From positions 1 to 5,403 of the forward strand of contig JAKDNE010000230.1 of NCBI GenBank assembly GCA_030451965.1: a stretch of DNA of 5,403 bases, read 5' to 3'. Below are positions 1 to 5,403 of the stretch, in pieces. Positions within the stretch are counted from its first letter, which is position 1; each line of letters starts with the position of its first letter. The DNA is from Brachybacterium sp. (GTDB taxonomy: Bacteria; Actinomycetota; Actinomycetes; Actinomycetales; Dermabacteraceae). The translations under genes were made by a program, and so were the position numbers. Below the pieces are notes generated by a model. The model was not told the DNA's origin and searched no databases. It saw nothing but the letters and a program-made list of their open reading frames with translations.

Positions 1-416
1 CCCGACTCCCCACCGCCGCCACCGAGCCCGGCCGCACTCGCTGGGCCGTCGGCCGCGACGGCGATGTCGTCACCGTGATCGATGACCTCGACACCGCGAG
101 CCTCCAGATCGCCGAGGACCTTGCACGCGCCTGGACCTGCTTCCTGCGCGGCACCCACGCCGGAGAGCCGGTCACCGCTCCAGCGCCGGCAGAACCCGAA
201 CCGGCCGAACCCGAATCAGCCGGACCCGAACCCCCAGGACCCACCGGCACCGGTCAGGTGCTCCCTCCCGAGCAACCCCAGGAGATCGCGGAGGATTCGC
301 TTCCCGAGTACTTCGCCTGGGAGCCACCCGTGCTGCGACAGGGACACCGCTCGCTACTGCAGGAGCCCGAGAGTTCCCCGGAAGCCTGGGAAGACCCGGG
401 CCCACCACCCTTCTGA
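1..416 (+). CDS. C-terminal part of an unrecognised protein with a Pro/Glu-rich tail (5' partial)
   Basis: The frame is open from the left edge (first whole codon at base 3) to a TGA at 414-416, giving 137 visible residues. I do not recognise the family. Visible residues 1 to about 55 look folded: a short segment around RWAVGRDGDVVTVIDDLD suggests paired beta strands, followed by an amphipathic helix-like stretch (SLQIAEDLARAWTCFLRG). Residues 59-78 are a degenerate five-residue Pro/Ala/Glu repeat, and the rest is an acidic, proline-rich tail with a few aromatics (PEYFAWEPP, EAWEDPGPPPF), probably disordered. No membrane segment, signal peptide or catalytic motif is visible. A GTG at base 75 could be read as a start, but the coding pattern continues upstream of it without a stop and it lies inside the strand-like segment, so I take it as an internal valine. 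A terminator-like hairpin follows 24 bases after the stop. The reading frame is well supported by third-position GC; function is unknown. Confidence 0.6.
   Translation, partial: RLPTAATEPGRTRWAVGRDGDVVTVIDDLDTASLQIAEDLARAWTCFLRGTHAGEPVTAPAPAEPEPAEPESAGPEPPGPTGTGQVLPPEQPQEIAEDSLPEYFAWEPPVLRQGHRSLLQEPESSPEAWEDPGPPPF
177..236 (+). repeat. Degenerate 15-bp in-frame tandem repeat (about 4 units)
   Basis: Four consecutive 15-base units encode APAPA, EPEPA, EPESA and GPEPP. The two middle DNA units (192-206 and 207-221) share 13 of 15 bases (GAACCCGAACCGGCC against GAACCCGAATCAGCC); the outer units are more diverged. The unit length keeps the frame, so copy number could change without breaking the gene. 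The encoded stretch is likely a flexible linker between the folded part and the acidic tail. Confidence 0.6.
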
Positions 417-440
417 CGTGGTCAAAGGAAGCACCCTTGC

Positions 441-464
441 CTCGGGGCCGTCGCCGGCCCCGGG
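441..464 (+). terminator. GC hairpin, probable terminator of the upstream gene
   Basis: A perfect 8-bp inverted repeat, CGGGGCCG (443-450) and CGGCCCCG (455-462), closes a 4-base TCGC loop. It extends by a U-G and a C-G pair to 441/464. It starts 24 bases after the stop of the upstream gene. There is no T tract after it, so it is not a classical intrinsic terminator, but GC-rich actinobacteria often use hairpins lacking a strong U tail. It separates the unknown gene from rarA. Confidence 0.55.
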
Positions 465-509
465 CTGCGGTGCGGCGGGGATGTGACGCGGGTCGTCAGG
501 GATTCCGCC

Positions 510-522
510 TACCCTGAGGGGA
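510..522 (+). promoter_or_regulatory. -10 element TACCCT for a probably leaderless rarA mRNA
   Basis: TACCCT at 510-515 fits the actinobacterial -10 consensus TANNNT. The seventh base after it is A522, the first base of the rarA ATG, which is the geometry of leaderless transcripts common in actinobacteria. The only Shine-Dalgarno-like run (GAGGGG, 516-521) touches the ATG with no spacing and could not work as a ribosome binding site. No well-spaced -35 is visible; GTGACG at 483-488 would need a 21-base spacer. Confidence 0.5.
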
Positions 523-1907
523 TGGACGAGGATCTCTTCTCCCTCAGCGGTGACGCGCCGGCGCCGCGCACCCTGTCGGACCGCAACCGGGACCACCGGG
601 CCCCGCTCGCGGTGCGGATGCGCCCGCGCACCCTCGAGGAGGTCGTGGGTCAGCACTCCGCTCTCGAACCGGGCAGTCCCCTGCGGCGGCTCGTCTCCAC
701 CGATGACTCCCGCACCGCGCCCGCCTCCGTCATCCTGTGGGGACCGCCCGGCACCGGGAAGACCACCCTGGCCTACGTAGTGGCACAGTCCGGCGATCGC
801 GAGTTCGTGGAGGTCTCCGCGGTGCTCGCCGGGGTCAAGGACATCCGCGAGATCGTGGACCAGGCCCGCTCCCGACTGCGGACCATCGGACGCGAGACCG
901 TCCTGTTCGTCGACGAGGTGCACCGCTTCTCGAAGTCCCAGCAGGACGCCCTGCTGCCCAGCGTCGAGAACCGCTGGGTCACCCTCATCGCCGCGACCAC
1001 CGAGAACCCCTCGTTCTCCGTGATCTCCCCGCTGCTGTCGCGCTCGATCATGGTCACCCTCGACCCGCTGGAACGGGAGGACCTCGATGCGCTCGTGGAT
1101 CGCGCGCTGAGCGATGAGCGAGGCCTGCAGGACTCCGTGGCTCTCACCGACGACGCCCGCGAGGCGCTGCTGCGGCTGGGCGGCGGGGACGCTCGCAAGA
1201 TCCTCACCTCCCTCGAGGCGGCCGCGGCCGCGGCGCTGATGAAGGACTCCGCCCAGATCGATGCCGCCACCCTCGCGCAGGCCGTCAACCGCGCCGCGGT
1301 GCGCTATGATCGCGCGGGCGATCAGCACTACGACGTCACCAGCGCCTTCATCAAATCGATGCGCGGCAGCGACGTGGACGCCGCCCTGCACTACCTGGCA
1401 CGCATGATCGAAGCGGGGGAGGATCCCCGCTTCATCGCCCGCCGGGTCGTGATCGCCGCCGGCGAAGAGGTGGGCATGGCGGACCCCTCGGCCCTGCAGG
1501 TCGCGGTCGCCGCGATGCAGTCCGTGCAGATGCTCGGTATGCCCGAAGGGCGGATCCCGCTCGCCCAGGCCGTCGTCCACATCGCCACCGCGCCCAAGTC
1601 CAACGCCTCCTACAAGGCACTGGATGCCGCGATCGCCGATGTGCGCGCCGGCAGGGGACAGGGGGTGCCCGCCCACCTGCGCGATGCCCATTACTCCGGG
1701 GCGAAGAAGCTGGGTCACGGGGTCGAGTACCAGTACGCTCACGACGCGCCGCATGCCGTTGCCGCCCAGCAGTACGCTCCCGACGACCTGGTGGGGGTGG
1801 ACTACTACCGGCCCACCACCCATGGCCACGAGGAGCGCACCGCCCGCCGGGTCGAGGTGCTGCGGGGGATCCTGCGGCCGCGGCCTCCGGGCACGACCAC
1901 GAGCTGA
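522..1907 (+). CDS. rarA: Replication-associated recombination protein A (RarA/MgsA), AAA+ ATPase
   Basis: A 461-residue protein of the RarA/MgsA/WRNIP1 family, cytoplasmic, which acts at stalled replication forks and gaps together with SSB and the recombination machinery. The N-terminal AAA+ module contains Walker A GPPGTGKTT (74-82), Walker B VLFVDEVH (127-134, acidic pair D131/E132), sensor 1 in AATTENPSF (158-166), the arginine-finger region SPLLSRS (R174) and sensor 2 GGDARK (R225). The C-terminal part carries the family-specific oligomerisation region, including YDRAGDQHYDVTSAFIKSMRGSD (262-284) and EDPRFIARRVVIAAGEEVGMADP (300-322). Length is normal for the family. I chose the ATG at 522 over an in-frame GTG at 483 because MDEDLF starts like other family members and because a -10 element sits at the leaderless distance. 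A run of six alanines (233-238) is coded by a nearly pure GC stretch. No cysteine is present. It stands 148 bp before rpsD, so cotranscription is possible but not indicated. Confidence 0.95.
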   Translation: MDEDLFSLSGDAPAPRTLSDRNRDHRAPLAVRMRPRTLEEVVGQHSALEPGSPLRRLVSTDDSRTAPASVILWGPPGTGKTTLAYVVAQSGDREFVEVSAVLAGVKDIREIVDQARSRLRTIGRETVLFVDEVHRFSKSQQDALLPSVENRWVTLIAATTENPSFSVISPLLSRSIMVTLDPLEREDLDALVDRALSDERGLQDSVALTDDAREALLRLGGGDARKILTSLEAAAAAALMKDSAQIDAATLAQAVNRAAVRYDRAGDQHYDVTSAFIKSMRGSDVDAALHYLARMIEAGEDPRFIARRVVIAAGEEVGMADPSALQVAVAAMQSVQMLGMPEGRIPLAQAVVHIATAPKSNASYKALDAAIADVRAGRGQGVPAHLRDAHYSGAKKLGHGVEYQYAHDAPHAVAAQQYAPDDLVGVDYYRPTTHGHEERTARRVEVLRGILRPRPPGTTTS

Positions 1908-1965
1908 GTTCTGCGCAGCGTGAGCGACCCCACAGCAGCTTCCGTGTGACCAGCGCCGTCGGTCG

Positions 1966-1994
1966 TGGACCGCAGGGGTCGGCTGCGGTAAGGT
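1966..1994 (+). promoter_or_regulatory. Probable rpsD promoter
   Basis: TGGACC (1966-1971, 4 of 6 against TTGACA) and TAAGGT (1989-1994, matching TANNNT) are separated by exactly 17 bases. Transcription would start near 2000-2002, giving a leader of about 55 bases before the rpsD GTG. The -35 overlaps a small perfect inverted repeat, CGGTC-GTG-GACCG (1960-1972), which could be an operator or chance. A dedicated promoter suits a ribosomal protein gene next to a low-demand repair gene. Confidence 0.55.
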
Positions 1995-2001
1995 GGGGCG
2001 T

Positions 2002-2029
2002 TGAATCCGCGGCTGCAAGACTGGATTCA
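2002..2029 (+). promoter_or_regulatory. Stem-loop at the predicted 5' end of the rpsD mRNA
   Basis: TGAATCC (2002-2008) and GGATTCA (2023-2029) are exact reverse complements around a 14-base loop; one further G-U pair (2009/2022) is possible. With the promoter at 1966-1994 the stem would begin within a base or two of the transcript's 5' end. It could stabilise the mRNA or form part of a leader bound by S4, which autoregulates its own operon in E. coli and Bacillus. No similarity to those described leaders is claimed. Confidence 0.4.
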
Positions 2030-2041
2030 CCACACGCGAAC

Positions 2042-2055
2042 AAGAGGTATACCTC
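2042..2055 (+). promoter_or_regulatory. rpsD ribosome binding site inside a 12-bp perfect palindrome
   Basis: AAGAGGT (2042-2048) is a good Shine-Dalgarno sequence seven bases before the GTG start and decides that start. Bases 2044-2055, GAGGTATACCTC, form a perfect palindrome ending directly at the start codon. In RNA, GAGG could pair with CCUC around a UAUA loop, hiding the Shine-Dalgarno bases; the ACCUC half also copies the core of the 16S anti-Shine-Dalgarno. Confidence 0.6.
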
Positions 2056-2682
2056 GTGACCAACGTCAACCGTGCGCGCCGCCAGGCGCGTCTCTCCCGA
2101 GCCCTCGGGCTCCCGCTGACCCCGAAGTCCGTCAAGTACTTCGAGAAGCGCCCGTACCCCCCGGGCGAGCACGGCCGTGCTCGTCGCCGCACCGAGTCCG
2201 ACTACGCCGTGCGGCTCAAGGAGAAGCAGCGTCTGCGCGCCCAGTACGGTCTGCGCGAGAAGCAGATGCACCGTTCGTACCTGGACGCCAAGAAGGAGCC
2301 GGGTCTGACCGGTGAGAGCATGGTCGAGCTGCTGGAGATGCGCCTGGACGCGCTCGTCCTCCGCGCCGGCTTCGCCCGCACCACCCTGCAGGCCCGTCAG
2401 GCCGTCGTGCATCGCCACGTCCTGGTCGACGGCAAGCTGGTGGACCGTCCCTCCTTCCGCGTGAAGCCGGGCCAGACCATCCAGATCAAGCCCAAGTCCC
2501 AGGCGATGGAGCCCTTCCAGATCGCGGCCGAGGGCGGGAACTCGGATGTGCTCGCATCCGTCCCCTCGTACCTCACCGTCGAGCTTCCCGAGCTGAAGGC
2601 CCAGCTCGTCGCGCGCCCCAAGCGTGCTGAGGTCCCCGTGACCGTCGACGTCCAGATGGTCGTCGAGTACTACGCGCGCTGA
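2056..2682 (+). CDS. rpsD: 30S ribosomal protein S4
   Basis: A 208-residue protein, full length for bacterial S4. It is a primary 16S rRNA binder that nucleates assembly of the 30S body and contributes to decoding accuracy. The N-terminal region contains the conserved block YFEKRPYPPGEHGRARRRTESDY (28-50) followed by REKQ/EKQ helices. The S4 RNA-binding domain spans about 96-160, with the core RLDALVLRAGFARTTLQARQ (96-115) and HRHVLVDGKLVDRPSFRVKPGQ (119-140). The C-terminus VEYYAR is typical. There are no cysteines, so this is the zinc-free form. The start is GTG at 2056, supported by AAGAGGT seven bases upstream and by the family N-terminus. CGT codes nine of its arginines, a codon scarce in rarA, in keeping with high expression. 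It lies outside the alpha operon (rpsM-rpsK-rpsD-rpoA) arrangement of many bacteria, standing next to alaS instead, as in other actinobacteria such as Streptomyces. S4 often represses its own translation; the leader holds two small structures that could serve this. Confidence 0.97.
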   Translation: MTNVNRARRQARLSRALGLPLTPKSVKYFEKRPYPPGEHGRARRRTESDYAVRLKEKQRLRAQYGLREKQMHRSYLDAKKEPGLTGESMVELLEMRLDALVLRAGFARTTLQARQAVVHRHVLVDGKLVDRPSFRVKPGQTIQIKPKSQAMEPFQIAAEGGNSDVLASVPSYLTVELPELKAQLVARPKRAEVPVTVDVQMVVEYYAR

Positions 2683-2704
2683 CCTTGTAGAACCGCGGCG
2701 CGGC

Positions 2705-2744
2705 AGGCCCCGGCGGGTGTACTCCGGTACCCTGACCGGGGCCT
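2705..2744 (+). terminator. Compound hairpin terminator after rpsD
   Basis: AGGCCCCGG (2705-2713) and CCGGGGCCT (2736-2744) make a perfect 9-bp stem. Inside the 22-base loop, GGGT (2715-2718) can pair with ACCC (2729-2732), with two more G-U pairs, extending the structure. The stem begins 22 bases after the rpsD stop and is followed by a weak T-containing tail (TTCGTGT from 2744). Position, stem strength and size fit a Rho-independent terminator with a poor U tract. The loop also contains TACCCT (2728-2733), which resembles a -10 element. Confidence 0.7.
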
Positions 2745-2836
2745 TCGTGTCCGTACTGACGGCTCCCTGACCCCGTCCCTCTCGCACTCCGCCGCTGCCG
2801 CCTGGCGTGCAGCCCCAGGAAGGACACCACTCGCTC
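2745..2836 (+). promoter_or_regulatory. alaS leader with ribosome binding site
   Basis: AGGAAGGA (2817-2824) is a strong Shine-Dalgarno sequence, though 12 bases before the ATG is longer than usual. Just upstream, GCTGCCGC (2794-2801) can pair with GCG-GCAGC (2805-2813, one bulged T) to form a short hairpin ending three bases before AGGAAGGA. I see no T-box features such as a specifier stem plus the conserved T-box sequence, and no clear -35/-10 pair in this stretch. Confidence 0.5.
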
Positions 2837-5403
2837 ATGCGCACCTCCGAGATCCACCGCCGCTGGCTCGACTTCTTCGCGAAGAAGGACCACGAGATCG
2901 TGCCCAGCGCCTCGCTGGTGTCCTCCGATCCCTCGATCCTGTTCACGATCGCCGGGATGGTGCCCTTCATCCCGTACATCGTCGGCACCGAGAAGGCCCC
3001 GTACGCCCGCGCGGCGAGCGTCCAGAAGTGCATCCGGACCAACGACATCGAGAACGTCGGCCGCACCACGCGCCATGGCACCTTCTTCCAGATGGCGGGG
3101 AACTTCTCCTTCGGGGACTACTTCAAGACCACGGCGATCGACTACTCCTGGGAATTCCTCACCGGAGCCCAGGACCAGGGCGGGCTCGGTTTCGACCCGG
3201 AGCGACTGTGGTTCACCGTGTGGGAGCAGGACGAGGAGTCCTACCGCCACGTCACCGAGGTCGTCGGTCTGGACCCGCAGCGGGTGGTGCGCCTGCCGCG
3301 CGAGGAGATCTTCTGGGACACGGGCCAGCCCGGCCCGGCGGGGCCCTGCGGGGAGTGGCACTACGACCGCGGCGCCGAATACGGGCCCGATGCCGTGACC
3401 GGCACCGTCCCCGAATGGCCGGGCGACGAGAAGGCCGAGGACCGCTACATCGAGATCTGGAACCTGGTCTTCGACCAGTACCTGCGCGGTGAGGGCAAGG
3501 GCAAGGACTACCCCCTGCTCGGCGAGCTCGACCAGAAGTCGATCGACACCGGCCTCGGGGTGGAGCGAGTCGCCTACCTGCTGCAGGGCAAGCAGAACAT
3601 GTACGAGATCGACCAGATCTTCCCGGTCATCGAGAAGGCCCAGGAGCTCTCCGGCCGTGTCTACGGCGCCGACGGCGAGGACGACGTGCACCTGCGCATC
3701 ATCGGTGACCACGTGCGCAGCGCGCTGATGCTGGTGGCCGACGGCGTACGTCCCGGCAACGAGGGCCGCGGCTACGTGCTGCGCCGCCTGATCCGTCGAG
3801 CAGTGCGTTCGATGCGGCTGCTGGGCTACTCGGAGCGGTCCATGCCAGCGCTGCTGCCGATCTCGAAGTCCCAGATGGCGGAGTCCTATCCCGAGCTCGA
3901 CAGCGACTTCGGCCGGATCAGCGAGATCGTCTATGCCGAGGAGGAGGCGTTCCGCCGCACCCTCGAGACGGGCACCACGATCTTCGACGGCGTCGTCGGC
4001 GCGGTGAAGAAGGAGGGCGGCCGCGTGGTGCGCGGCGAGGACGCCTTCCGCCTCCACGACACCTACGGCTTCCCCATCGACCTCACCATGGAGATGGCCG
4101 GCGAGGTCGGGCTGCAGGTGGATGCCGACGCCTTCCGCAGCGCGATGCAGGAGCAGCGCGAGCGGGCGCGGGCCGATGCCGCGGCGAAGAAGGCCGGACA
4201 CACCGACACTGCGATCTACAACCATCTGCTCAGCCAGCGCGGCGGCGAGGTGCCCTTCCTCGGCTACACCGAGGCCACCGTCGCCACCACCGTCGAATCC
4301 GTCCTGGTGGACGGGGCGCTGGTCGACTCCCTCCAGGCTCCCGCCCAGGTGGAGGTGGTGCTCGCCTCGACCCCGTTCTACGCCGAGGCCGGTGGCCAGC
4401 TCGCCGACCAGGGCCAGATCTCCCTCACCGGCGGCGGACTGATCGAGGTCGACGATGTGCAGAAGCCCGTGCGCGGCCTGATCGTGCATCGCGGCCGCCT
4501 GGTGGAGGGCGAGCTGACCCGCGGTGCCGCGGCGATCGCCACCATCGATGCGGAGCGTCGCGGGGCGATCGCCCGGGCCCACACCGCGACCCACATGGTC
4601 CACGAGTCCCTGCGCGAGGAGCTCGGCGAGCACGCCACCCAGGCCGGCTCCGAGAATTCCCCGGGCCGGATGCGCTTCGACTTCCGCTACGGCCAGGCGG
4701 TGCCGAAGTCCGTGCTCGAGCAGATCGAGGGTCGGGTGAACACGCTGCTGCAGGACGAACTGACCGTCACCGACCAGCAGATGCCGCTGGACGAGGCCAA
4801 GGCCCTCGGCGCGCAGTCCCTGTTCGGTGAGAAGTACGGCGACATCGTCCGTGTGGTCTCGATCGGCGGGGACTGGTCACGCGAGCTGTGCGGCGGCACC
4901 CACGTCGACAGCACCGGCGCGATCGGCACCGTCCAGCTGATGGGCGAGGCCTCGGTCGGCAGCGGCGTGCGGCGCGTGGACGCGCTGGTCGGGCTTTCCG
5001 CCTACCGCCACCAGGTCAAGGAGCACGCGCTGGTCTCCCAGTTGTCGGAGCTGCTGAAGGTCGGCGCGGCAGAGGAGCTGCCCGAGCGCGTCCGATCCCT
5101 CACCCAGAGGATGAAGGACATGGAGAAGCAGCTGGCCGCGCTGCGCGGTCAGCAGCTCCAGGCCGAGGCCGGCAAGCTGGTCGAGGGCGCGACCGACGTC
5201 GCCGGCGTGCGGCTGCTCGCACATGACGCCGGCGAGGGCATCGCCGCCGGGGACCTGCGCACCCTCGCGCTGGACCTGCGCAGCCGGCTCGGCGAGGACA
5301 TGCCCGTCACCGTCGCGGTCGCCGGCCACGAGGGCGGCCGCGCCGCTCTGGTGATCGCCACCAACGCTGCGGCCCGCGAGCGGGGGCTGGCGGCCGGTGC
5401 GAT
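2837..5403 (+). CDS. alaS: Alanyl-tRNA synthetase (3' partial)
   Basis: Class II synthetase that attaches alanine to tRNA-Ala in the cytoplasm and removes mischarged serine or glycine. 855 residues are visible with no stop or frameshift; the family is usually about 870-900, so only the C-terminal end is missing. The catalytic core (about 1-250) includes RTTRHGTFFQMAGNFSFGDYF (76-96, motif 2 region) and DTGLGVERVA (237-246, motif 3). A helical tRNA-recognition region follows, containing HVRSALMLVADGVRPGNEGRGYVLRR. The editing domain (about 550-700) keeps all four zinc ligands, in HTATH (H582, H586) and CGGTH (C685, H689). Residues about 736-782 look like a coiled coil, and the C-Ala/DHHA1 domain begins near 785; its glycine-rich segment would lie past the edge. 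The ATG at 2837 gives the usual MRTSEIHRRWLDFF start and has AGGAAGGA upstream; an in-frame GTG at 2807 adds only unconserved residues. The text QKCIRTNDIENVG is of the actinobacterial type. Confidence 0.97.
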   Translation, partial: MRTSEIHRRWLDFFAKKDHEIVPSASLVSSDPSILFTIAGMVPFIPYIVGTEKAPYARAASVQKCIRTNDIENVGRTTRHGTFFQMAGNFSFGDYFKTTAIDYSWEFLTGAQDQGGLGFDPERLWFTVWEQDEESYRHVTEVVGLDPQRVVRLPREEIFWDTGQPGPAGPCGEWHYDRGAEYGPDAVTGTVPEWPGDEKAEDRYIEIWNLVFDQYLRGEGKGKDYPLLGELDQKSIDTGLGVERVAYLLQGKQNMYEIDQIFPVIEKAQELSGRVYGADGEDDVHLRIIGDHVRSALMLVADGVRPGNEGRGYVLRRLIRRAVRSMRLLGYSERSMPALLPISKSQMAESYPELDSDFGRISEIVYAEEEAFRRTLETGTTIFDGVVGAVKKEGGRVVRGEDAFRLHDTYGFPIDLTMEMAGEVGLQVDADAFRSAMQEQRERARADAAAKKAGHTDTAIYNHLLSQRGGEVPFLGYTEATVATTVESVLVDGALVDSLQAPAQVEVVLASTPFYAEAGGQLADQGQISLTGGGLIEVDDVQKPVRGLIVHRGRLVEGELTRGAAAIATIDAERRGAIARAHTATHMVHESLREELGEHATQAGSENSPGRMRFDFRYGQAVPKSVLEQIEGRVNTLLQDELTVTDQQMPLDEAKALGAQSLFGEKYGDIVRVVSIGGDWSRELCGGTHVDSTGAIGTVQLMGEASVGSGVRRVDALVGLSAYRHQVKEHALVSQLSELLKVGAAEELPERVRSLTQRMKDMEKQLAALRGQQLQAEAGKLVEGATDVAGVRLLAHDAGEGIAAGDLRTLALDLRSRLGEDMPVTVAVAGHEGGRAALVIATNAAARERGLAAGA

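Noticed and set aside
483..521. In-frame GTG at 483 as an upstream start for rarA
   Set aside because: It adds 13 residues not typical of the family and lacks a well-placed ribosome binding site; the ATG at 522 matches the usual N-terminus.
1213..1240. GC-only alternating tract in rarA (GCGGCC-type repeats)
   Set aside because: It codes a run of six alanines within a helix of the AAA+ lid region; codon bias explains it.
354..2192. Long open frame of 612 codons on the - strand opposite rarA
   Set aside because: It lies opposite rarA and the start of rpsD, both recognised genes. Its product is low-complexity (Arg, Gly, His, Val rich) with no known motif. Long antisense frames are expected when GC-biased third codon positions remove stops.
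2745..2836. T-box riboswitch before alaS
   Set aside because: Only 92 bases lie between the rpsD terminator and the start codon, no T-box consensus or specifier loop is visible, and the hairpin there is too small.
1432..3081. Open frame of 549 codons on the - strand crossing rarA, rpsD and alaS
   Set aside because: It crosses three convincing genes and two intergenic regions, and its composition changes abruptly where it passes the gene boundaries, which fits an antisense artefact.
3320..3355. GC-rich inverted repeat within alaS
   Set aside because: It is a by-product of the conserved GPAGPCGEW coding segment, with no sign of a regulatory role.
2573..4633. Long open frame of 686 codons on the - strand opposite alaS
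   Set aside because: A shadow of the alaS codon bias; the product is a Leu/Val/Gly/His-rich string without domains and it runs through the rpsD terminator.

Overview
The window is GC-rich with strongly GC-biased third codon positions, and every gene I can support lies on the + strand. The ribosomal protein S4 and alanyl-tRNA synthetase sequences are of the actinobacterial type. The S4 N-terminus and the cysteine-free S4 form point to Micrococcales, perhaps a Brachybacterium/Dermabacteraceae-like organism; that genus-level guess is inference only.

Layout: (1) positions 1-416 hold the 3' end of a gene I do not recognise, ending in a Pro/Glu-rich tail with a degenerate 15-bp repeat. A GC hairpin that looks like a terminator follows it. 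(2) 522-1907 is rarA (mgsA), an AAA+ ATPase of replication-fork repair. Its ATG sits seven bases after a TACCCT -10 element, so the mRNA is probably leaderless. (3) 1908-2055 is a 148-bp gap with a good -35/-10 pair, a short 5' stem-loop and a perfect palindrome over the ribosome binding site, leading into rpsD (2056-2682). (4) A compound hairpin terminator follows rpsD. (5) After a further 92 bp, alaS starts at 2837 and runs off the right edge, lacking only its C-terminal end.

This is conserved chromosomal housekeeping sequence: fork maintenance, small-subunit assembly and tRNA charging. I see no mobile element, CRISPR array, tRNA/rRNA gene, phage gene or defence gene. The genes are neighbours without being an obvious operon: terminator-like hairpins follow the first gene and rpsD, and rarA and rpsD each have promoter-like sequence in front. 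The parts most worth a second look are non-coding: the putative leaderless rarA start, the two small structures in the rpsD leader, and a promoter-like -10 element inside the rpsD terminator hairpin. I found no convincing undescribed system.
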